A DNA stretch of 64,000 nucleotides from Yponomeuta sedellus (taxonomy: Eukaryota; Arthropoda; Insecta; Lepidoptera; Yponomeutidae): contig OW203749.1 in the NCBI GenBank assembly GCA_934045075.1, positions 3,402,304 through 3,466,303 of the forward strand, written 5' to 3'. The notes below the pieces were generated by a model, which was given only the letters and a program-made list of their open reading frames with translations, was not told where the DNA came from and made no database searches. The first letter of the stretch is position 1. Each line of letters starts with the position of its first letter. This document shows positions 10,935-20,076 of the stretch, piece after piece. Position numbers and translations under genes: made by a program.

Positions 10935-11165
10935 TGAAACCCGGGGCTTGGTTGACTCCGCACGTACAGACTAGTCTTTCCTGTGGGCTAGGCCGACTAA
11001 GCTGTCAGGATGGTACCAGGTGCTGGGCAAGCCTACACCATCTATAAAAACCATGTCCCGGGCACTACAGCGTCGGAGTGGTCCCTTCACCCATCTAGTG
11101 TGAGTGAGGATACCACTGGACGCTGTAGAAATCATCTCATTACGTAGATGCAAAAAGGCCAATCA
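10935..11165 (+). mobile_element. SINE-E 3' module, copy 1
   Basis: About 225 bases from GAAACCCGGGGCTTGGTTG to GATGCAAAAAGGCCAAT recur at 54790-55018 with roughly 90% identity. In that copy it directly follows a tRNA-type SINE segment (GTGAAGGAAAACATCGTGAGG), so it is read as the 3' module of that SINE. Confidence 0.65.
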
Positions 11166-11465
11166 TCATCATCTGTAAACGACGATTTTTTTCTAATTTA
11201 TCATAGTAAATTTCATCCAGCGTAGCAACTAATACCGTTGATTAATCAATTTACTAGCGTTACAAGTCGTTTCTTGTTAGATGAAGAATGTTCGTCAATG
11301 AATACGTGGGATAGACACATCTATCACCTAAACAATTAGGTTATAGGGGTGAAGCCTCAGAATAATAAGTTATTGTTCTGAGGGTAAGGCCAACCTGTCA
11401 GGTTGGGTCTATACCTAACCTGTTAGGTTAGGCTAACCAAAACTTACCTAACCTTTTAAATTATA

Positions 11466-11700
11466 CGGCCTCGGTGGGGCAGCGCGGTTGGCACGCTGAC
11501 TGTAAAACCGAAGGTCTCGGGTTAGATACTCGGCCGTGTTAAACTAGGAAAGAACTAGGACGAGAAGGGTCTTAGATGTTATGTATGTATTTATTGTATT
11601 AAATCTATCTTCGAGTTACCATCTCTATGACAAGTTATTTGGTTGTACTTAGTATGGGGCTAACGAGATCTCTGTAATATGTCCATGAATATTTATTACT
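11466..11700 (+). mobile_element. SINE-C, tRNA-derived, copy 1
   Basis: The head reads CGGCCTCGGTGGGGCAGCG with a later CGGGTTAGATAC B-box-like segment, followed by the body shared with 57508-57750 (ATTAAATCTATCTTCGAGTT.. to GTCCATGAATATTTATTA). Box A and box B resemble the internal pol III promoter of a tRNA; both are somewhat mutated. Confidence 0.75.
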
Positions 11701-11775
11701 CTGTGGGTAAAACCTAACCTGTTAAGTTATAACTGTGAACTAACCTAACTGACTAACCTAACCTAACCTTTTAAA

Positions 11776-12195
11776 TTATACGGCCTCGGTGGCGCAGCGG
11801 TTTGGCGCGATGACAGTAAAACCGAAGGTTTCGGGTTCTATCCCCGGCCGGGTCAAAGTAGGAAACGAACTTTTCTAGTTTGTCTTGGGTCTTGGATGTT
11901 CTAAGTATTTATTTAACAACCTCTGTGGCGCAGCGGTAGCGCATCTACTTACCATGCAAGAGGTACCGGGTTCGAACCCCGGCTTGGGGACAAAAAGACC
12001 CCAGGTTTTCGATGTTTACATGTTTGTGATGTCTGGTTCCCACGACACAGGGTATCCTAGTGTGGGGCCAGAAGCATTGTATGTGCCTGTATGTAAATGA
12101 TATTTTAATCTATCTTCGAGTTAGCGCCTGTATCACAAGTAATTTAGTTGTACTTATTATAGGGCTAACGAAATCTTTACGAATATTTATTATTA
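11776..12195 (+). mobile_element. SINE-C copy 2, interrupted by SINE-D
   Basis: The head CGGCCTCGGTGGCGCAGCGG and B box GGTTCTATCC are followed by the usual body. The body breaks at about 11920 and resumes at TTTTAATCTATCTTCGAG (about 12107). Comparison with 57508-57750 shows the missing join. Confidence 0.8.
11924..12105 (+). mobile_element. SINE-D, tRNA-derived, nested in SINE-C
   Basis: Begins CTCTGTGGCGCAGCGGTAG and has a clean B box GGTTCGAACCC, with a tRNA-like helix around ..CTTACCATGCAAGAGG. The 3' body ends ..GTATGTGCCTGTATGTAAATG, shared with the minus copy at 50310-50555 and tails at 30425 and 41505. TATTT-like direct repeats flank it, consistent with retroposition. Confidence 0.8.
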
Positions 12196-12526
12196 GGGGT
12201 AAAACCTAACCTGTCAGGTTATATCTATAACCTAACCTGTAAGGTAATATCTATAACCTAACCTGTAAGGTTATGTTAATAATAACGAACTACAAAATAA
12301 CAGTTTACAATGAGTATTAAATCATTGCATAGTTTATTGACATAGATACGTATCACATAGGTATTAAACAGAAAACACGTACTGTACAAAAATAAATACA
12401 ATGAGTTCTTGATCACGTTTTAAGGTAGTTCTGCACTCGTGATGTGAAAAAACTATATTTATTAACACTGAAAGATGTAGCCCTTGTCACTGTAAGTACA
12501 TAATGCATATTATATAAAATCACGCC
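12196..12526. other. No gene seen
   Basis: AT-rich stretch with short AACCTGTAAGGTTAT repeats at its start. No gene or defined element was recognised. Confidence 0.55.
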
Positions 12527-12600
12527 TATATCCCAGAGGGGGGAGCCAGCGACCAGGGCTGCCACTTGCCACGATCCTGACAGAATTTTTCTTTCTTATT
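12527..12600 (-). mobile_element. LINE-X C-terminal fragment
   Basis: Matches the family whose longest copy (51052-51295) encodes, on the minus strand, the end of a LINE protein (..ICQDRGKWQSLVSA). Only the tail region CCACTTGCCACGATCCTGAC and its flanks remain. Confidence 0.6.
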
Positions 12601-12734
12601 GCAACGTTGTATTTTTTTTTTCTTGTGATGTGTTATTCTGTTACAATGTCTAAACCTATGTTGGTATCTTTTAATTTCATCACTCATCCTTATGATCTTG
12701 CCGAATGATCATTCGGTAGGTGTACAAAAATAGA

Positions 12735-12790
12735 TATATAGATAGATAGAGAACACTTTATTGTACATAAAAATGGAAATTTCAGATATT
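12735..12790 (-). mobile_element. LINE 3' tail with GATA repeats
   Basis: Reverse complement of the ACAATAAAGTGTTCTCTATC tail of the LINE family at 28840. A poly(A)-type signal is followed by CTAT repeats. Only the last 50 or so bases are present. Confidence 0.55.
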
Positions 12791-12821
12791 TCTTAACCTA
12801 CAGAGTACAGACGGCGGCCTG

Positions 12822-13227
12822 GAGCTCTATTTTTGAATCACTCGTATGAAATTGTATCGTCGAATACGACATAAAGTCACACTCGTCTTCTAAGTCGCAT
12901 GATCTCGTTTTTCCGTATTTTTGAATCCAAATATCCATTAAGGATTAGATATGCTTCAAAATTATTTTTCTACACTGAAGATCACAATATTCACAATCTA
13001 AAACAGTTGTCAGGAGCAAATTCACATTTATCGCTAGATATCTGTGCGCAGCACAATACAAATTAACACAAATTTTGACAATTAATCTATCGATCGACAT
13101 ACGAGTCGAGTGGTAAGGACCATTCGTTGCAGTCGAGTGATTCAAAAATACGGAATTTTGTATGTCGAACGAAAATCAGTAGAAATCGAGCGTTCGACGC
13201 GAGACGAGTGATTCAAAAATAGAGCTC
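12822..13227. mobile_element. MITE with GAGCTCTATTTTTGAATCAC ends, TSD CTG
   Basis: The terminal inverted repeats are GAGCTCTATTTTTGAATCAC and its complement, with direct CTG on both sides (12819-12821, 13228-13230). A near-identical copy is at 58024-58430. The interior has no transposase. A CWG target of three bases is the pattern known for PIF/Harbinger-type elements; assignment is by that alone. Confidence 0.75.
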
Positions 13228-13229
13228 CT

Positions 13230-13700
13230 GATCAGTAAAAGTGATCTCTTCCAGACAACCTTTGTGACTAATACATTAGAGAAGGAAGTAGATGAAAAAA
13301 AAAACATAGAAAATGATAATTTCAGAGGTATATAAATACCTACATGCCTAAATAACAGTGTGAATAAATTAAATTATCAACATACAAATAATTTACAGAC
13401 ATATAAATAGAAATGAATATGATATATATAAATACATAAATAATTAACAAAATATACACATTCAAAGGACATAAGCAGAATACAAACAACAGCAGAACAA
13501 TATTGCAAAATTAAATAATAACAATAAAAATTAAGTGAATATAAATTAAGTAAACTTTTTATAATTCCAATTATAAATACATATAGATATCAAGACACAA
13601 GCCCGAAAAAAGTTAAAAATTGTAGGGTTCAAATTATATAGAACCTTAAGCTTCAGAAAAAGGCCCAAAATAGAAAAAAAATCAAAAATAAACTGCTTCA
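13230..13700. other. No gene seen; very AT-rich
   Basis: Runs of A and T with short AATAATAA and ATAAAT repeats. No open frame, RNA gene or defined element. Confidence 0.6.
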
Positions 13701-13705
13701 CGAGA

Positions 13706-14500
13706 AGCGCTGGTGGACTAGTCGGGCCGAGTGATTGGAATCAATCACTAGAGCTACGCAACAATAGGTGCTGTATGGATGACCGTCCCGTGACTACCGC
13801 TAGTGGCATTTTTTCTTAGAGTTTCCATGCTTCGCTAGGCACGTCAAGCCGTTGCTGCCAGCTGTCATGTAATGGCAGTCGTTAAGCGATTATTTATTAA
13901 GTAAGACGTGCCCGTGGAATTGTTGAAACGAGTGATTGAAATAGACTGATTCCAATCACTCGGTTCAACAACTCGGTTCAATTTAGGTTCCAGTAACAAC
14001 GGCGCGGTCAGGTACTGGATTGCTGACAGTCCCCCGACTGCCGTTTTCCGAACGTTTTCGTACATCGTAAGGCACTGTTAAGCAATGGCAGTCGTTAAGC
14101 CATGTCAGAGGCCTTATGGGCGGCTTGATAAGTTCTGACAGTAAGGCCCGCCACTGTCTTACAAACCTCCACCAACTCGGACTTGGCCCCCGTGGTGGAG
14201 TATGGCCTAACCTTCCTGCAATGCAGGAAGAGACCCGTGCCCCAGCAGTGGGGACATACAGGGTTCCAATCGCAAGCCATGTCAGAGCCCTGAGGGGCGG
14301 TTTGATAACTTATGACAGTAAGGCCCGCCGCTTTCATACAATCCTCCACCACCCCGGACTTGGCCCCCGTGGTGGAGTATGCCGCCACTGACTTACAAAC
14401 CTCCACCAACCCGGACTTGGCGTGATGGAGTATGGCCTAACCTTAACGAAACGAAGAAACCCTTGCTCCGGCAGTGGAGGCATACAAGGGTTGATATGGA
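13706..14500 (+). mobile_element. SINE-A cluster with internal duplications
   Basis: At least three SINE-A pieces lie head to tail: a head-containing copy (13706-13890), a rearranged head piece with an internal fold-back (13918-14060), a body (14080-14270) and a second body (14275-14497). The segment from CCATGTCAGAGnCCTnA to CCGTGGTGGAGTATG appears twice, and the 3' block a third time. The pattern suggests a copy inserted beside or into an older one, followed by local duplication. Confidence 0.75.
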
Positions 14501-14759
14501 TCGAAGAAACAGCTTCAGTGTAACTGATGACCTTAGAAATGGCTGCACCAAGCCCTAGATGACGGAATGTGCCGTATTACGTGTCCCGTTTTACCTATAC
14601 GTTTTGCACCTCCCTACCACCGTTATTGACCACCCATAGTATGACAAGAGCTCTCTAATAGCATATGCTGAGTCGGAACCCGTTTGCATTTGCCACACAC
14701 ACGTTGAAACTTTTTCAGCATTCGTCCCTATCTCACCAATAGGTACTTACCGTACCTAC

Positions 14760-14905
14760 CGCACAAAATGTTGATTTATGTTTGTATCATTATTCTGTAT
14801 GTTTATGTTTTGTCTATTTTTACTCTGTACTGTTACTTTGTGATCTAATATGTGATGCTATTATACGTGTGTTTGTCTTAAGGAAATAAATCTTTTATCT
14901 ATCTA
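14760..14905 (+). mobile_element. LINE 3' UTR tail with (TCTA)n
   Basis: Ends ..TTAAGGAAATAAATCTTTTATCTATCTAA, a poly(A)-type signal followed by a TCTA microsatellite tail, like other CR1/jockey-type LINE tails in this window. No coding part remains. Confidence 0.5.
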
Positions 14906-14973
14906 ATATTTGTAGCTGAGAGGTAAAAAATACATAACAGCTGACAAATTCAACTTTTAACGACGACCATTCA

Positions 14974-15419
14974 AGGCCTGCGCAGACGAGAGACTTTTGT
15001 CCCCGAGGGACAAAAGTCCCTGAATCGTAAAAATGTCCTCCGAGTACTTGTCGCGGACTCAACGCCTACGGTGTGCGATCATTTTGTTCCTCGGAAATTG
15101 AATGAAGCGTACGCAAACATTCTGAGATTACATTGTGTTGTAAGTTACGAGTACATGAAGTTGAAAAAGAAAAAGCACTTTAAAAGTGAACACCGAGCTT
15201 TTGTCCAGTCCGGTCACTCGATGTCCTCGGTAACTTGAGGGACTTTTAGTCCTTCGTGTGCGTTATTCGATACAATTGTCCAGTCCGGTCACTCGATGTC
15301 CTCGGTAACTTGAGGGACTTTTAGTCCTTCGTGTGCGTTATTCGATACAATTTATAAGAGTTCTATATCGACGGACAAAAAACTACCCGGGCAATAGTCC
15401 CTCGTCTGCGCGCAGGCCT
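14974..15419. mobile_element. Harbinger-like MITE copy 2, TSD TCA
   Basis: Starts AGGCCTGCGCAGACGAG and ends CTCGTCTGCGCGCAGGCCT, with TCA on both sides (14971-14973, 15420-15422). A segment of about 75 bases (TTGTCCAGTCCGGTCACTCG.. to ..GTTATTCGATACAA) is tandemly duplicated at about 15200-15350, explaining why it is longer than the 401-bp copy at 2992. Confidence 0.75.
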
Positions 15420-15597
15420 TCAAAGGTCTGCGGCGATTATTTTCCTCCAGAGCTTCGAGTCAGTTACTACTATTTGATTCTGAGTATATTAAAAAGTATT
15501 GCCGACAGAAACTTTACCACGTCAAGGAGTAAGTATACATTTAATAATCCAGTTCCGTAAAAAATATATTTTACCCCTGAACCACAGATATTCACGT

Positions 15598-15603
<6 letters not shown>

Positions 15604-15641
<38 letters not shown>
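15604..15641. repeat. (CT)n microsatellite
   Basis: Pure CT dinucleotide repeat of about 38 bases. Confidence 0.97.
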
Positions 15642-15788
15642 ATTAAAATTTGTTTTTTTAATGTTTAATCTATTTTTAAAATATATTTTTATGTTAATTA
15701 ATTTTAAAAAATTTCATAAGTAGTTCCGTAAATTTTAGAATAATTATAAGACGCGTAAAATTATAAAAAACCGTATCCAACATACATA

Positions 15789-15885
15789 AATACACGTGGG
15801 ATGGGTAGACAGCGACCAGCCACTTGCCACGATCCTGCCAAACCTTACCCGTCTCATAAAAAATCGTTAGGCGCTGTGTGCACAC
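15789..15885 (-). mobile_element. LINE-X C-terminal fragment, diverged
   Basis: On the minus strand it reads ..VWQDRGKWLVAVYPS.., related to the LINE-X C-terminus ..ICQDRGKWQSLVSA at 51052-51295. Short and degenerate. Confidence 0.5.
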
Positions 15886-15924
15886 TGGGAAAATTACAAT
15901 TGTGAAGAATAATGTGATGACATG

Positions 15925-16035
15925 GCATTTCGCCGGCAGATGCTGGATGCGGCAAGCTGAAGACAGGGCGCTATGGCGCTCATTAGGGGAGGGCTATGTC
16001 CAGCACTGGACTACATAATATAGCCCGAAGGAGAA
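15925..16035 (+). mobile_element. RTE-like LINE C-terminus
   Basis: The plus strand encodes CWMRQAEDRALWRSLGEGYV followed by QHWTT, the conserved C-terminal end of RTE-type reverse transcriptases, then runs out of the element. Confidence 0.75.
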
Positions 16036-16069
16036 GGCATTTCGCCAAAGTGGAAGACGTGGGAAGGCC

Positions 16070-16745
16070 CTAGAGTCCAATACCTACTTACGTAGTTTTT
16101 CAATAGAATTATATAAGCACGACAATGGTTGTTATTTGACTCAATTTGGTAGTCTACAATTCAATAGCAGTACAATGTCATTCCAGGGGTATAACCCGCG
16201 CAATTGCTAAAGGTCATTCGAATAGTAACGTGGTGGCCGGGTCATCTATCTCCCTCCAAAATGGTTGAGACTGATGATGGCTGACCACTGCGTTATGCTC
16301 GTGAACGAGTGCTGTTCGTGTGTCTGGCCGCAGCACTTATGTTTTCCCCTACTATTGTGAGACATTTGACTAATGCTTTGGCATTTAGGGTTGTTAATGG
16401 CAATCATGAAATCTTATTAGGTTTACTTATGGCAACTGATGTAGGGATTTGGTTTAAGATGCCCTGAGAAAAGATGGTCAAAGTGGAGTTTTTTTCCGCT
16501 GCCTTTTTCTCCACTACAATACGGCCCGAAGGCAGGGGCTTACATTTTACATTGTACATTGACATTCAGCAAACAGAATGTAAATTCTTTGCGTTGAAAT
16601 AAATTGATTTGAATTTTGAATTTGAATGAAATAGGCATCTCTCGCACAGAAGATCGAATCGCGCGAGGCGCCCAGTTAAGTAGCACGGCTTATACCATTG
16701 CGATGCGACTACCGATAATATGAATGAAACGACCATCACCGGACT
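16070..16745 (+). repeat. Repeat X, interrupted by LINE-A
   Basis: The flanking parts 16070-16197 (TTTTTCAATAGAATTATATA..CATTCCAGGG) and 16625-16745 (GCGCGAGGCGCC..CCATTGCGATGCG) match 28180-28400 in reverse complement. There they are continuous except for a short bridge. Superfamily unknown. Confidence 0.65.
16198..16624 (+). mobile_element. LINE-A 3' end inserted in repeat X
   Basis: Begins GCTAAAGGTCATTCGAATAG and ends in the GAAATAAATTGATTTGAATT tail. It splits repeat X, whose uninterrupted form is at 28180-28400. Confidence 0.7.
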
Positions 16746-16863
16746 AATATGACTCTTTTGAGCAACTATGCATTGCAGAGACTCGCCCCGAATCACAAAA
16801 CTAAAGTAGAAATAGGTAGGTAGCTTTGCACTCAACCCAGTTAAGCATTTAGACAACTCCAAA

Positions 16864-17025
16864 GTACGTAATACAGAGAATATTGCAAAGAGGTTCGAAA
16901 TTTCACTGATGCCGGTGAGTCGCCCATTAGCTCAGTTGGAAAGAGCGCTGGCAAGGATAGCCAGAGGTCGCGGGTTCGAATCCCGGCATGGGTGGAATTT
17001 TTAGCCTTTAAATAGGTTTTTCAAA
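16864..17025 (+). mobile_element. SINE-B: tRNA-like repeat
   Basis: The segment from GCCCATTAGCTCAGTTGGAA (16922) to GGCATGGGTGG has the acceptor, D-arm and T-arm sequences of a tRNA (box A TAGCTCAGTTGG, box B GGTTCGAATCC). A near-invariant leader (CGTAATACAGAGAATATTG..GATGCCGGTGAGTC) precedes it and TTTTTAGCCTTTAAATAGG follows. More than ten copies of the leader, tRNA-like part and trailer exist here, which rules out an ordinary tRNA gene. Confidence 0.8.
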
Positions 17026-17329
17026 ACTCCAAAGTGCCAAAATATGTTTGCATCTGACAGTTCTAAGTAGGCTAAACCAGGCAACTCCTTAAAGTGGAGG
17101 ACTTGTGATTGCACCCCTGGTTAGAAGAGAATACGGACAGTGGACTATAGTGGTCACAGAGTGGTGGCCGAGAACTGACTGTCGTTGGGTGAGATGGCAT
17201 TAAGGGCGGTTGTGCACGGACGGTACGTGTGCCAACTCCAAAACACGTCGTCATCTCGACGTGTTTCGGCGGCCGCCGTTGACGTGTGCCGGCGGCAGTC
17301 AAATGCATGTCACTGTCGAATATCTGCGT
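17026..17329. other. No gene seen
   Basis: Moderately GC-rich sequence between SINE-B and the 23-bp minisatellite. Its short open frames merge into the repeat. Confidence 0.5.
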
Positions 17330-17700
17330 CAGCGCGTCGATGGTTTCCACCAGCACGTTGACGGCTGCCGTCGTCACTTGTAGAAGCCTGCAGTCGACAT
17401 ACGCCGAAGCTAGCCGTCAACATGCGTCGAAGCCTGCCGTCGACACGGGTCGAAGCCTGCCGTTGACACTTTGTCGAAGCTTGTCGTCGACACGCGTCGA
17501 AGTCTACCGTCGACACGGGTCAAAGCCTGCCGTCGACACGGGTGGAAGCCTGCCGTCGACACACGTCGAAGCTAGCTGTCGACATGCGTCGAAACTAGCC
17601 GTCGACATGCGTCGAAGCTAGCCGTCGACATGCGTAGAAGCTAGCCGTCGACACGAGTCGAAGCCTGCCGTCGACACGAGTCGACGGCATACGTCGTCGC
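17330..17700. repeat. 23-bp GTCGAC minisatellite
   Basis: About 14 units built on CGTCGACATGCGTCGAAGCTAGC, with variants such as ACACGGG and AAGCCTGC. Each holds the palindrome GTCGAC and a second TCGA. As 23 is not a multiple of three, every unit changes the reading frame, so the long open frames on both strands are by-products. It lies about 130 bases beyond the stop of terminal exon C, in its presumed 3' region. Confidence 0.93.
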
Positions 17701-17831
17701 GTGTCGATCACATGCCGCCCCTTATATAAGCTCCCTAACATGTTGACATGAGGGTTATATGGGCAAATTTGGCAGAATACTCGTAAACAGGATTGTATGT
17801 AAAGCTCTCTAAAAGACATTCGGTTGGCAAA

Positions 17832-18543
17832 CTAGAAGCCTAAAACACATTCAGTCTCCTCTTCATTCACAGGCTCAGTCACTTTGCCCTTGTCTAAGAT
17901 CCCCGCCTTTCCAAAGATCTTCTTTAACTTCTTATCAGCCTCGGCTAGCCCGGCACCCCTCGCGTCCTCCCCATGTCTAGTCAGCTTAAGAATAATCTTG
18001 TTACCGCTGGCGTTGCTGTATTCCGAATTAGAGTATACAACGGTCAACTTTGTGGTGAGCTCTCTGACTTTTTTCTTTTTCCTGTAGTTCGTCACGTCTT
18101 TGGAGACGCACGCGCACCGTTCGCACCTCATAACGAAGTGGTTCACGAGCTCCGACGTCGGGAGCAGACGCTTGTTCCCGCCATGACAGTTTTTACACAA
18201 CCACGTCGTCTTAAACGTCCACAGCTGGGAGCTGTTCTTCAGGCAGAACGCACAAAACTTAGGCCTGACCGGCATAGGGCGCCAGCACCGCTTGCAGAGC
18301 CTCAGTCTGTGGTACAGGTGCTTGTGAAGATGGACCTCGCCCGTGTACATGACCTGGCATCGGAGGCAAGTTTTCAGTTGCTTGGCAGAGTGCACGGAGG
18401 TCACGTGGTTGAGGTAGGCCGCTGGGCTGGTGAAGTAGATGTTGCAGTGAGTGCAGTGACCGCTTGTGGCCCGCCGGATGGCCGTGGTGTACTCCGGGAG
18501 GGCGACGCAGAGGTGCTGCGTCTCGTGGCTTAGGAGACGGTAC
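17832..18543 (-). CDS. Terminal exon C: half finger plus cysteine-rich zinc modules
   Basis: The acceptor TTTCATTCTCAG is followed by G and then 236 codons to TAG. Counting from Y1 (YRLLSHETQH), H6 and H10 complete the finger begun in exon 2. A C2H2 finger follows (C30, C33, H46, H51) and a second finger-like unit (C59, C62, H75, H78). C-x2-C pairs lie at 83/86, 97/100, 116/119 and 140/143, then a basic stretch (YRKKKKV) and an acidic end (NEEETECVLGF). Zinc fingers of this type usually bind DNA or proteins in the nucleus; the target is unknown. No AATAAA was seen in the 130 bases after the stop. A SINE-B copy ends about 20 bases upstream of the acceptor. Confidence 0.8.
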
Positions 18544-18566
18544 CTGAGAATGAAATTGCATCCTTT

Positions 18567-18784
18567 AAAAACCTATTTAGAGGCTAAAAATTCCACCCGT
18601 GCCTGTTTGCATGTTGCTGCCTGTACGTAATACAGAGGTTCTTGTTTTTGTAGAGGTTCGAAATTTCACTGATGCCGGTAAGTCGCCCATTAGCTCAGTT
18701 GGGAGAGCGCTGGCACGGTTAGCCAGAGGTGGCGGGGTCGAGTCCCGGCATGGGTGGAATTTTTGGCCTCTAAACAGATTCTCT
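18567..18784 (+). mobile_element. SINE-B copy with terminal inverted repeats, beside exon C acceptor
   Basis: Starts AAAAACCTATTTAGAGGCTA and ends with the reverse complement of about 36 bases of that start (..GGAATTTTTGGCCTCTAAACAG), with the leader and tRNA-like part (18685-18760) between. It therefore looks like a MITE carrying a tRNA-like gene. In gene orientation it ends within about 25 bases of the acceptor of terminal exon C, where a branch point would lie. Confidence 0.7.
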
Positions 18785-18879
18785 AACACCCAATTGACAG
18801 GTGGACATGGTACAAGACTCGAAGAGTTGACAGAATTTTAAGTTGGGGTTGCTACGGTCATTGTGATCTGGATTACCGG

Positions 18880-19195
18880 TCGGTAAAACAGATCATACTA
18901 ATATTTATTATAAACGCGAATGTTTGTAAGTATGGATGGATGGATGTTACTTTTTCACATGAAAACTACCGAATGGATTTTAATGAAACTTTACAACACC
19001 TAATATATTTTATACATCAGAATAACACAGGCTACAATTTAAAAAGATATCGTGTGACATTTTTCAAATGCGACCCAAAAATTAGTTATGTGATAATTTT
19101 AATGTCATAATCTTAGTTCTTTTGTACGCCACGTTAGTATAAAGCTATTTGAAATACTAATCCTGCGCAGACGCAGTCGCGGGCAGCATCTATTT
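18880..19195 (+). mobile_element. Probable Helitron remnant, second family
   Basis: Contains the segment GTTACTTTTTCACATGAAAA..GAATGGATTTTAATGAAACT and ends ..GCAGACGCAGTCGCGGGCAGCA. Both are commonly seen at the two ends of a second Helitron-type family in Lepidoptera; that comparison is from memory. The ends are decayed. Confidence 0.4.
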
Positions 19196-19498
19196 GTTTA
19201 TAATTGAGGTGTGGGCCTTTAATTGGCATAATCGCTAGCCCTAAGTCACTTTTAGTATAAGCTTCATCATGTTTGCGTCATTTGGAAAAACCCCTATAAC
19301 TATGTATATATGTATGTGTGTGTATGTGTGTGCGGGGGGGGGGAAGGGGCGGGCGTGTCTTTGTGTGTTCTTTAGCAAAAAATAATCCTTATGATGAAGC
19401 CCTTCGATCGGTGTGATAAAGCTACAGGCTATTTTTTTCTTATGTAGGTGGTTCGATACGCGGTTCAAACATGTAATTATTTAAAATCTATGAGTACT

Positions 19499-19826
19499 AA
19501 AAACCTATTTAGAGGCTGAAAATTCCGCCCATGCCGGGACCCGAACCCGCGACCTCTGGCTAACGTACCAGCGCTCTCCCGACTGAGCCAATGGGCAAGT
19601 GCCGGCATCAGCGAAATTTCGAATCTCTTTACAATATTCTCTATTATTATTTTGTGTTATTTACAGGCAGCGACATCTGGCTGAAGTAATTTGCATCACT
19701 TGCAGCCCCGAGTACCTACTTTGCAGTTAGGTTTTACATCGGAATGATATCGCTGTACCCGATGTAAAACCTAAATGCAAAGTAGGTTTGGTAGACAGGT
19801 TGCAGGTTAGCCTCTAAATAGGTTTT
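19499..19826 (-). mobile_element. SINE-B fold-back copy
   Basis: The minus-strand tRNA-like part (19530-19605) lies between AAAAACCTATTTAGAGGCTG at the left and GCCTCTAAATAGGTTTT at the right. A 29-base stem with one mismatch (19711-19739 region against 19755-19785) centres on GATATCGCTGTAC. The right side is interrupted by the MITE at 19832, and the trailing SINE-B sequence resumes at 25434 (GTCCTCAGCACCGGTTAGTG). Confidence 0.65.
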
Positions 19827-20076
19827 CGAAATGAGGGCTTTTCAATGACAGCTGTGAGTTGATTGCATTAAAAAAAACCAGATGGCGCTGCAAGGAGAAC
19901 AAATGTCACCATCATACGTTTTTTTTTTTTTTTTTTAATAAAGGGTTTTACGGCCCTGGATCCGTGTCCTTTTGAGCCTTGAGTATTGTATTAGTTTTTT
20001 ATAGTATTAGTTTTCAGATAAGAGCACTTATCACTTCCGTATCACTTCACTATAATGTTCAGTTTTTCCAGTCACT

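Noticed and set aside
11690..11770. Telomeric CCTAA repeats
   Set aside because: Only two or three CCTAA-like units beside SINE ends; far too few for telomeric DNA.
16922..16996. Functional tRNA gene
   Set aside because: The same leader, tRNA-like part and trailer occur more than ten times, in both orientations and with deletions, and the best-aligned anticodon loop lacks U33. The same reasoning applies to 18685, 37433, 44166, 53850, 59446 and 60376, and to the SINE-C and SINE-D heads.
17973..18533. 186-codon plus-strand frame opposite terminal exon C
   Set aside because: Shadow of the GC-rich minus-strand exon; the cysteine-histidine spacing and splice sites support only the minus strand.
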